Assembly (NCBI GenBank): GCA_025354965.1
Contig: JANXLW010000425.1
Location: 1 to 7,718 of the forward strand
From: Betaproteobacteria bacterium
GTDB lineage: Bacteria; Pseudomonadota; Gammaproteobacteria; Burkholderiales; Burkholderiaceae_C
Direction: 5' to 3'
Length of the DNA: 7,718 nt
The position numbers and the translations under genes were made by a program. Below, in pieces: positions 1 through 5,793 of this stretch; position 1 is the stretch's first letter, and every line of letters begins with the position of its first letter. The notes beneath the pieces are model-generated. The model was not told where the DNA came from. It worked only from the letters and a program-made list of their open reading frames with translations, and did no database searches.

Positions 1-575
<575 letters not shown>

Positions 576-614
576 GTCAGAGAGAGCGCTGTGCTCAATG
601 GGGTGGAAATGTTA

Positions 615-620
615 ATTATA
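615..620 (-). promoter_or_regulatory. candidate -10 element for pyrG
   Basis: Read on the minus strand, this is a perfect TATAAT about 40 bp upstream of the pyrG ATG, inside the 56-bp pyrG/coaBC spacer. No good TTGACA-like -35 lies 16-18 bp further upstream, where the sequence is already the start of coaBC, and there is no TGn extension. It is therefore only a candidate. If real, the pyrG leader would be roughly 30-35 nt, and RNA polymerase bound there would cover the coaBC ribosome binding site. Confidence 0.4.
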
Positions 621-628
621 GAGGTGAT
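621..628 (+). promoter_or_regulatory. strong Shine-Dalgarno of coaBC, deciding between TTG and ATG starts
   Basis: GAGGTGAT is an eight-base match to the anti-Shine-Dalgarno complement. The GAGG core ends 7 nt before the TTG at 632 but 16 nt before the in-frame ATG at 641, so the spacing favours the TTG. Family N-termini begin close to the MNELAGK that the ATG would give, so both starts remain possible; they differ by three residues. Confidence 0.6.
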
Positions 629-631
629 ACA

Positions 632-1879
632 TTGCAGCCCATGAATGAACTTGCGGGAAAACACATTGTTCTCGGGCTGACCGGTGGTATTGCCTGCTAC
701 AAGGCGGCTGAGTTGTGCCGGGCGCTGATCAAGGAGGGCGCGACCGTGCAAGTCGTGATGAGCCAGGCAGCGCAACAGTTCATCACACCGGTCACCATGC
801 AGGCATTGAGCGGCCGCCCGGTCTATGACTCGCAGTGGGATGCGCGACCGGTCAACGGCACCGCCAACAACATGCCCCACATCAACCTGAGTCGTGAGGC
901 CGATGCAATTCTTATTGCTCCGTGCAGCGCCGACTTCATGGCCAAACTGCTGCATGGGCGCGCGGATGATTTGTTAAGCCTGTTGTGTTTGGCGCGTCCA
1001 ATCGATAAAGTGCCGTTGCTGATCGCACCGGCCATGAATCGCGAGATGTGGGCCCATCCGGCCACGCAGCGCAATGTGGCCCAATTGGGGGCCGATGGTG
1101 CTACCGTTTTTGACGTTGGCAGCGGCGATCAGGCGTGCGGTGAAACGGGCGACGGCCGCATGCTGGAGCCGCAGGAACTACTGGACGAAGTGAGTGCTTT
1201 TTTTCAGCCCAAAGTTCTGGTTGGTCAGCATGTGCTGGTAACCGCCGGACCAACCTATGAGGCGATTGACCCGGTACGCGGCATCACCAATCAGTCCAGT
1301 GGAAAAATGGGATTTGCCATAGCACAGGCAGCGCGTGAGGCCGGCGCTGAAGTGACTCTGGTGGCGGGACCGGTCAGTCTGGCCACGCCACGGGGTGTCA
1401 GTCGCTGTGATGTCAAATCAGCAGTTGAAATGTTTCGGGTGGTGCAGGAGAGAGCTTCAGCGGCGACGGTGTTTATAGCGACCGCTGCAGTGGCCGATTG
1501 GCGACCGGCAAAGGCCGCGGACCAAAAGATCAAAAAGGGTGGTACGGGCAAAGCGCCCGAGCTGACTTTTGTCGAGAATCCGGACATTCTGGCCGCCTTG
1601 GCGCAGTCACCACGCGGCCTGAGCCGGGCGCTTTACTGTGTCGGTTTTGCAGCGGAAAGTCATGACCTGCTGGCCAATGCACAGGCCAAACGCTTGCGCA
1701 AGCAGGTTCCTCTTTTGGTTGGCAATATTGGGCCTGCTACGTTTGGGCAAGATGACAACGCACTGCTGCTGGTGGATGAGTTGAACGCCGTCGAGATGGC
1801 ACGCGACTCGAAACTTTCGCTGGCTCGCAAATTGATGATTGAAATTGCGGCAAGACTCGGGGTGAAAGGCCAACCGTGA
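632..1879 (+). CDS. coaBC: Bifunctional phosphopantothenoylcysteine decarboxylase / phosphopantothenate-cysteine ligase (CoaBC, Dfp)
   Basis: This enzyme carries out two consecutive steps of coenzyme A synthesis: the C-terminal CoaB domain joins 4'-phosphopantothenate to cysteine using CTP, and the N-terminal FMN-dependent CoaC domain decarboxylates the product to 4'-phosphopantetheine. Numbering from TTG 632 (415 residues): the flavoprotein Rossmann start GLTGGIACYK is at 15-24, the catalytic His is H83 in MPHINLS, the family PxMNxxMW motif appears as PAMNREMW at 133-140, and the active-site Cys is C169 in ACGETGDGRM. CoaB begins near 195 with VTAGPTYEAIDPVRGITN; the conserved Asn is N220 in ITNQSSGKMG, and the lysine-rich KIKK substrate loop is at 299-302. 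Length is normal for the family (about 400). All catalytic motifs are intact. TTG 632 is chosen on Shine-Dalgarno spacing; ATG 641 is the alternative. The stop TGA shares one base with the dut ATG, implying translational coupling. CoaB consumes CTP, the product of the divergent pyrG, though I see no evidence of a regulatory link. Confidence 0.96.
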   Translation: MQPMNELAGKHIVLGLTGGIACYKAAELCRALIKEGATVQVVMSQAAQQFITPVTMQALSGRPVYDSQWDARPVNGTANNMPHINLSREADAILIAPCSADFMAKLLHGRADDLLSLLCLARPIDKVPLLIAPAMNREMWAHPATQRNVAQLGADGATVFDVGSGDQACGETGDGRMLEPQELLDEVSAFFQPKVLVGQHVLVTAGPTYEAIDPVRGITNQSSGKMGFAIAQAAREAGAEVTLVAGPVSLATPRGVSRCDVKSAVEMFRVVQERASAATVFIATAAVADWRPAKAADQKIKKGGTGKAPELTFVENPDILAALAQSPRGLSRALYCVGFAAESHDLLANAQAKRLRKQVPLLVGNIGPATFGQDDNALLLVDELNAVEMARDSKLSLARKLMIEIAARLGVKGQP

Positions 1880-2325
1880 TGAAAATTGACGTCAAGATCA
1901 TCGACCCACGCATGGCGCATCAATTGCCGGCGTACGCTACGCCAGGTAGTGCCGGGTTGGACTTGCGTGCTTGCCTGTCAGAACCATTGACCTTGCAACC
2001 CAATGCCTGGCAACTGTTGCCCACCGGCATCGCCATCTATTTGCGGGACCCGAATTTTGCCGCGATCATCCTGCCGCGTTCCGGCCTGGGACATAAGCAC
2101 GGCATCGTGTTGGGCAATCTGGTGGGTTTGATTGACAGCGACTACCAAGGGCAACTTATGGTGAGCGCCTGGAACCGTAGTGACATCGCCTTCACCATCG
2201 AACCGATGGATCGCATTGCGCAGCTTGTCATCGTTCCAGTGGTGCAAGCGCAGTTCAATGTGGTGACCGAATTTCCGTCCAGTGTGCGCGGTGAGGGCGG
2301 TTACGGTTCTACCGGGAAGTCCTGA
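1879..2325 (+). CDS. dut: Deoxyuridine 5'-triphosphate nucleotidohydrolase (dUTPase)
   Basis: dUTPase hydrolyses dUTP to dUMP and pyrophosphate, keeping uracil out of DNA and supplying dUMP for thymidylate synthesis. The 148-residue product has all five motifs of the trimeric family: I GSAGLDLRAC (23-32), II PRSGLGHKHG (66-75), III around GLIDSDYQGQ (83-92) with the catalytic Asp at D88, IV RIAQLVIVPV (112-121) and the glycine-rich V RGEGGYGSTG (137-146) that closes over the nucleotide. Length matches the E. coli enzyme (about 151). The ATG at 1879 overlaps the coaBC TGA by one base (TGATG); a GTG at 1876 would add one residue. No separate Shine-Dalgarno stands out, so translation is probably coupled to coaBC. 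The coaBC(dfp)-dut order is shared with E. coli. The stop lies 8 bp from the convergent bactofilin stop and no hairpin terminator is visible between them. Confidence 0.97.
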   Translation: MKIDVKIIDPRMAHQLPAYATPGSAGLDLRACLSEPLTLQPNAWQLLPTGIAIYLRDPNFAAIILPRSGLGHKHGIVLGNLVGLIDSDYQGQLMVSAWNRSDIAFTIEPMDRIAQLVIVPVVQAQFNVVTEFPSSVRGEGGYGSTGKS

Positions 2326-2333
2326 GTGCCTTG

Positions 2334-3458
2334 CTATTTGTTACTTGCCCCGCTGCGCGAATTCGCTACGAAACTCATCCAAGTGCCGCTTTGAAGGGTT
2401 GCCGACGCCACTTTCCGACCCTGATAGAACATTTGAAGGCCTCGGCCTTGCTCTACTCGGAGAATGTCATCTTTGGCAATCGCGATCCTTTTGCTTGTCC
2501 CATGAGCCAGGTCGACGCGAGTGCCTTCGGCGGGGTCATTGCGTTTCTTCCTGAACAGCACTGCCGGCTCTTTGCCAATCACAACATACAGGAAGTCCGC
2601 CGGTTTGCTCGGATCATCCCCTTGCACCACGATCACATCCTTTGGATCCAGTTCTGGAATATTTGGCGGCGTCACTTGAACAGCATCCTTGGCGACAGTT
2701 TCCGAGCTTGGGACAAGCGGAACTGCGCTTTCTGCCACGGTTTTCGGGCTGTCCAACGGCGTGGCGCTTGTCACAGGTGCCGGTTGCGGCGCCGGATTCT
2801 CCGTTGCAGAGTTATTGGCCTTGAGCACAACATCAGTGGCTGGTGGCTTAACGGCAGTCGGGCTTAGGTTCATCCACACGGCGGCAACCACGGCGACGAG
2901 CAGCGCAATGGCGAAGCCGAACTTGCGCCCTTTTCCTGGGCGTTTCCCAACCTCATTGCCATCCGCCATTGCATCGGCAGGTGGCTCATCGGACTCCTTG
3001 ACCGCTGGTGGCGCCAAACTTTGAACCCGATGTTCTTGCCCTGATCGATCCTCCTCCGTCGGGAGCATTGGCGTCAGTGCCCCCTCAATGACTCCACCCT
3101 CATGGATCACAATGTCCATGTAGGAAGCATCCCCCACGACGCAAGCGTCCTGGAGAATCTCGATCGACCCCGATGAATGTACTGACCCCAAAACACGACC
3201 GGCGACGACAACGTGGGGCGCCTTGATCGCACCAGTAACACTTCCCAACTTGTTCACGACAACCGTTCCGCAGGTATCGTCGTCGCACGACACGTCGCCG
3301 TTGATCTCCCCGTCAGTGCGTAGAACGCCGGTGAAAGTTATATTGCCTTCAATACGCGTGCCCGCACCGATCAGTGTGTCGGTGCGACTCTGAGAATATC
3401 TCGCGCTTTTATTCTTCTCTGTCAAAGGATTCACCTTTCTTCGCAAACATCGAGGCAT
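2334..3458 (-). CDS. Bactofilin-domain protein with one transmembrane helix and an unrecognised C-terminal domain
   Basis: Bactofilins are self-assembling beta-helical cytoskeletal proteins that scaffold cell-wall enzymes and shape. Residues about 26-130 show the short glycine-turn repeats of the family: TLIGAGTRIEGNITFTG, DGEINGDVSC, GSVTGAIKAP, VVAGRVLGSV, GDASYMDIVIHEGGVIEG. Residues 131-178 are acidic and then basic (RPGKGRK), followed by one hydrophobic helix at 179-197 (FGFAIALLVAVVAAVW), a Pro/Ala/Thr-rich linker (about 198-270) and a C-terminal domain (about 272-365) containing FYQGRKVASATLQSGTWMSF. By the positive-inside rule, the bactofilin part is cytoplasmic and the C-terminus periplasmic. 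Many bactofilins are only about 120-200 residues and lack a transmembrane helix, so this is an extended version. The ATG at 3458 has GAGG 5 nt upstream; a GTG at 3434 is an alternative. No M23 peptidase or cell-wall gene is beside it, although that is a common bactofilin neighbour. The bactofilin domain is secure; the function of the rest is unknown. Confidence 0.85.
   Translation of the reverse strand: MPRCLRRKVNPLTEKNKSARYSQSRTDTLIGAGTRIEGNITFTGVLRTDGEINGDVSCDDDTCGTVVVNKLGSVTGAIKAPHVVVAGRVLGSVHSSGSIEILQDACVVGDASYMDIVIHEGGVIEGALTPMLPTEEDRSGQEHRVQSLAPPAVKESDEPPADAMADGNEVGKRPGKGRKFGFAIALLVAVVAAVWMNLSPTAVKPPATDVVLKANNSATENPAPQPAPVTSATPLDSPKTVAESAVPLVPSSETVAKDAVQVTPPNIPELDPKDVIVVQGDDPSKPADFLYVVIGKEPAVLFRKKRNDPAEGTRVDLAHGTSKRIAIAKDDILRVEQGRGLQMFYQGRKVASATLQSGTWMSFVANSRSGASNK
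3409..3450 (-). other. Short out-of-frame ORF (13 codons) overlapping the bactofilin start
   Basis: A second ATG at 3450-3448 opens a different frame and reads MFAKKGESFDREE before TAA. It overlaps codons 3-16 of the bactofilin gene. MFxKK-type beginnings are common among betaproteobacterial bactofilins as I remember them, so this could be a relic of the original N-terminus: dropping one base near 3435 would join MFAKK to VNPLTEKNK in the main frame. It could also be a decoy start or chance. There is no well-spaced Shine-Dalgarno for it (GAGG is 13 nt or more upstream). Confidence 0.25.
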
Positions 3459-3468
3459 CGTAGCCTCG
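3451..3468 (-). promoter_or_regulatory. Inverted repeat covering the bactofilin ribosome binding site and start codon
   Basis: The sequence is a perfect 6-bp inverted repeat, CGAGGC and GCCTCG, with a 6-base loop. In the bactofilin transcript the 5' arm contains the GAGG Shine-Dalgarno, the loop holds the A and U of the AUG, and the G of the AUG starts the 3' arm. If it forms, ribosome access is reduced. The repeat is seen directly; regulation is inference. Confidence 0.45.
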
Positions 3469-3668
3469 CAAAAACACAGCCCAGCGACCGCCGCCTTGAG
3501 CAGCAGATTATGAAGCCTTTAACCGTATCCTGGTTCTGAAGAATGCCCAAACTGGAAGAGTAGCGGGAATGACTGGTAAGGAAAAATCAGATCTACCGCA
3601 AGACTCCTCGTGAACTCCGGCATCCGCCCCAGTCCCGCCGACTCCAGCCCAAATCAGTCGCTACTACG
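3459..3668. other. Non-coding spacer between bactofilin gene and CHR pair
   Basis: These 210 bp hold the 5' leader and presumably the promoter of the bactofilin gene, and the 3' end of the CHR operon. Both flanking genes are on the minus strand. I see no RNA gene, no stable GC stem followed by a T-run that would terminate the upstream operon, and no ORF longer than about 15 codons. The bactofilin gene could therefore receive read-through from the operon. Confidence 0.5.
3507..3512 (-). promoter_or_regulatory. weak candidate -10 element for the bactofilin gene
   Basis: On the minus strand this reads CATAAT, one mismatch from TATAAT, about 49 bp upstream of the bactofilin ATG. No convincing -35 hexamer sits 16-18 bp upstream. 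Another promoter anywhere in 3470-3668 is equally possible. Confidence 0.2.
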
Positions 3669-4265
3669 TTAAACCCAGCCAAACCAGCCCAGCAACCCTC
3701 CGGTGGCCAACAGCCACAGCATATGCAGCCGGGTGCGCCACACCAGCAGGGCGGTCAGTCCGGTGACCAGCCATAAGGTCCAGTTTTTGACCGCGCTGCC
3801 GTGGCTTGCGGCCAGAATCCAGCCGGTGGCGATGAGCAGCGCAATCACGATCGGTGCCATGCCCTGCTTGAAGGCGCGCACAGCCCGCAGTTCACGGTTC
3901 TGATGACCCCAGCGCGCAACGGTGAAGGTCAGGGTGGTGCTGGGCAGCATGATGCCGATCATGGCCAGCAGCACACCCAGTGCGGCGTAGGACCAGGCCA
4001 GGGCACCGGCGCCGATGCCGCCGCCGGCGTTCATGCCGACATTCCAGCCCAGCAGCGCGATGAACAGCACGTTGGGCCCGGGTGCGGCTTGCGCCAGGGC
4101 GATGGAGGAGCTGAATTGGCCGTCGCTCAGCCAATGCTGCTCGTTCACCAGGTAGCGGTGCATGTCCGGGGCCGTGGTGATGGCGCCGCCCACTGCCAGC
4201 AGGGACAGCGACAGGAAATGGGTCAGCAGTGCCAGCCAGTCAGTAGCGGTCATGGTCACCGTCAT
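3669..4265 (-). CDS. Half-size chromate transporter (CHR) family protein, second of a pair
   Basis: This 198-residue membrane protein has one CHR domain. The family includes ChrA, which exports chromate from the cytoplasm; short single-domain members come as adjacent gene pairs that work together (for example YwrB/YwrA of Bacillus subtilis). The conserved block reads LLAVGGAITTAPDMHRYLV (22-40), then QHWLSDGQF and the hallmark PGPN at 62-65, followed by several hydrophobic segments (about 66-110, 137-154, 163-176, 180-197). The ATG at 4265 overlaps the stop of the preceding CHR gene by 4 bases (ATGA), a classic translational coupling; an ATG four codons later is also possible. The reading frame is open further upstream to 4409, but that extension overlaps the preceding gene and lacks family similarity. 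CHR membership is secure. Chromate as substrate is not shown by the sequence; sulfate-like or other anions are possible. Confidence 0.88.
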   Translation of the reverse strand: MTVTMTATDWLALLTHFLSLSLLAVGGAITTAPDMHRYLVNEQHWLSDGQFSSSIALAQAAPGPNVLFIALLGWNVGMNAGGGIGAGALAWSYAALGVLLAMIGIMLPSTTLTFTVARWGHQNRELRAVRAFKQGMAPIVIALLIATGWILAASHGSAVKNWTLWLVTGLTALLVWRTRLHMLWLLATGGLLGWFGWV

Positions 4266-4864
4266 GTTTCGGTCCCAGGCGCGCGCAAGCGCCCCAGCTG
4301 CCGGTAGGCCCAGGCGCAGGCCATTCCACCGACACTTAACAGAACCCAAACCAATGGCACTCGCAGCAGGGCAATGGCCACGAAGGTCAGCGCTGCCAAC
4401 GACCAGCAAACCAGCGCTCCCATGACATTTTTTTTCAGCGCACCGATCAGTTTGAGACCAGTGGCGGTGATCAGTCCCGCTGCGACGGCACCCATGCCGC
4501 GCAGTGCGCCCTGAACCTGGGGCAAGTCCGAGATGCCGGCAAAGACGGCCGCCAATGCCAGCACGATCAGTAGCGGGAAGGTCAGCATGCCGGCCAGCGC
4601 TGCCATGGCACCACGCAGGCCAAAATAGCGGTCACCAATCATCAATGACAGATTGACCACGTTGGGGCCCGGCAGGATCTGCGCGACGGCCCAATCTTCC
4701 ACGAACTCTTCACGGGTCAGCCACTGTTTTTTTTCCACCAGCTCGCGCTGCACGATGGCCAGCACACCGCCAAAACCCTGCAGCGCCAGCCTGGTGAATG
4801 ACCAGAACAAATCACGCGGTGATGTGGGGCGCTGGCGTGGCGCAGAAGGTTCAGGGTTTTCCAT
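4262..4864 (-). CDS. Half-size chromate transporter (CHR) family protein, first of a pair
   Basis: A 200-residue single-domain CHR protein, presumably the partner of the gene downstream. After a polar, proline-rich cytoplasmic start (1-17) come FTRLALQGFGGVLAIVQREL (23-42), KKQWLTREEFVEDWAVAQ (45-62) and the family PGPN motif at 65-68 with NLSLMIGDRYFGLRGA after it; hydrophobic segments follow at about 87-110, 123-141, 148-167 and 169-188. The FGG core is present, but the GGP/AH residues that follow FGG in classical ChrA are replaced by VLA, so this is a divergent branch. ATG 4864 is chosen; a TTG at 4867 is in frame. There is no Shine-Dalgarno, but the hydrolase stop is only 7 bp upstream, so coupling is likely. 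The coding strand carries two runs of eight A, each encoding Lys-Lys. Family assignment is secure, substrate unknown. Confidence 0.88.
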   Translation of the reverse strand: MENPEPSAPRQRPTSPRDLFWSFTRLALQGFGGVLAIVQRELVEKKQWLTREEFVEDWAVAQILPGPNVVNLSLMIGDRYFGLRGAMAALAGMLTFPLLIVLALAAVFAGISDLPQVQGALRGMGAVAAGLITATGLKLIGALKKNVMGALVCWSLAALTFVAIALLRVPLVWVLLSVGGMACAWAYRQLGRLRAPGTET

Positions 4865-4871
4865 CAAACGA

Positions 4872-5792
4872 TTATCGCGGAGCCTCAGCGTTCTTGACGT
4901 CCGCGAACACGCAATCGCTCAGCTGCTGCAACACCCATTCGATAACGCCACGATGAAAACACAGTTCCAGATGGCCCAGACCGTCGAATACGGTGAACGG
5001 TACGCCCGCCAGCACTTGTGCGCGCTGCGGATAAACAATATTGTCCTGCGGCGTAAAGGCAATCCGCATGAGCGCGCGTGCCGACGCAGTCTCGCTGGCC
5101 GCCAGTTCCTGCAGCCAGGCGCTGCGCAGCAGCATCTGCTTGCCGTTGGTGGACCTTGGGCGTGCATCGATCTGGGTGCCGGCGTGGGGGGTGCCGAGCG
5201 TCATGACGCTCGCAACGCGGCTGTTGCCGTGACTGCGCATCCAGGCCCGGATGGCCAGCCCGCCCATGCTGTGGCCGATCAGCGTCACTTTTTCGGCACC
5301 GGTCTGACGGCACAACGCCAGCACCGCTTGTTCGATGATTGGCGCATACAGGTCGATCGATGTGAACAGGGGTTCCAGGTCTACTGCCAGTACCGGGTGC
5401 CCGGCAGCGCGCAGTCGACGCGACATGACATTCCAGACCCGGTGGTTGCACAGGTAGCCATGCACCAGAACAACCGGTATGCGCCCTGGCGAAGCGCTGG
5501 CTTGCTGAACCGCAGGTGCTGCGCAGGCCCACGGTTGCTGCAACAAGAAAACCCGGCTGGTGGCCACAAACTCAGTGAACAGTGAACGCCACCACAGGGC
5601 ATTGGCACCCGGTGCACGCGACTTGATGGCCGTTGTCAGGCTCACCAGCAGCAGCGTCATTAGTGGCAAGTCCAAGGCCGTCACGGCCACCAGCCAGGCC
5701 GAGGTTCCCGTCTGCCTGATGATCAGCCAGCCCAGCAATGCGCCGACCAGGACCTGGCCCAGCAACAGGCGGCGCAGTAGGCGCGACAACAC
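4872..5792 (-). CDS. Membrane-anchored alpha/beta-hydrolase (lipase/esterase-like)
   Basis: The 306-residue product is a serine hydrolase of the alpha/beta fold, resembling triacylglycerol lipases or esterases. VVLVHGYLCNHRVW (107-120) carries the oxyanion-hole HG; GHSMGG (173-178) is the nucleophile elbow with S175; TLGTPHAGTQ (198-207) is the lipase strand that follows; D250 in TPQDNIVYP and H274 in GLGHLELCF are the likely Asp and His of the triad. Two hydrophobic helices, about 9-26 and 33-55, come first. Basic residues before the first (RLLRR) and after the second (KSR) suggest both ends are cytoplasmic, with the catalytic domain anchored on the inner face of the inner membrane. The start is GTG 5792, one nucleotide after the TGA of the beta-oxidation gene; TTG 5789 is an alternative. 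No good Shine-Dalgarno is present, so coupling to the upstream gene is likely. The natural ester substrate cannot be read from the sequence. Confidence 0.88.
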   Translation of the reverse strand: MLSRLLRRLLLGQVLVGALLGWLIIRQTGTSAWLVAVTALDLPLMTLLLVSLTTAIKSRAPGANALWWRSLFTEFVATSRVFLLQQPWACAAPAVQQASASPGRIPVVLVHGYLCNHRVWNVMSRRLRAAGHPVLAVDLEPLFTSIDLYAPIIEQAVLALCRQTGAEKVTLIGHSMGGLAIRAWMRSHGNSRVASVMTLGTPHAGTQIDARPRSTNGKQMLLRSAWLQELAASETASARALMRIAFTPQDNIVYPQRAQVLAGVPFTVFDGLGHLELCFHRGVIEWVLQQLSDCVFADVKNAEAPR

Positions 5793-5793
5793 G

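Noticed and set aside
2323..2345. Possible bidirectional terminator between the convergent dut and bactofilin stops
   Set aside because: Only 8 bp separate the stops and no GC-rich stem with a T-run can be drawn here.
2331..2867. A 178-codon plus-strand frame opposite the bactofilin gene
   Set aside because: Cys/Arg/His-rich composition and no family features; the minus strand here encodes the linker and C-terminal domain of the bactofilin-like protein.
3569..3613. 14-codon plus-strand ORF (MTGKEKSDLPQ...) in the spacer
   Set aside because: Too short, with no clear Shine-Dalgarno spacing, family match or promoter; most likely chance.
3559..3665. 7-bp inverted repeat AGTAGCG / CGCTACT in the spacer, arms about 93 bp apart
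   Set aside because: Short arms with a long loop are expected by chance in 200 bp; there is no T-run for a terminator and no other support for an element end.
3801..4307. A 168-codon plus-strand frame opposite the CHR pair
   Set aside because: Gly/Gln/His/Ala-rich antisense shadow; the opposite strand carries the conserved PGPN membrane protein.
4653..5585. A 310-codon open frame on the plus strand opposite the hydrolase and first CHR gene
   Set aside because: It is antisense to two genes with clear family motifs, is rich in Arg/His/Gln/Ala as GC-rich shadow frames are, and has no recognisable domain.
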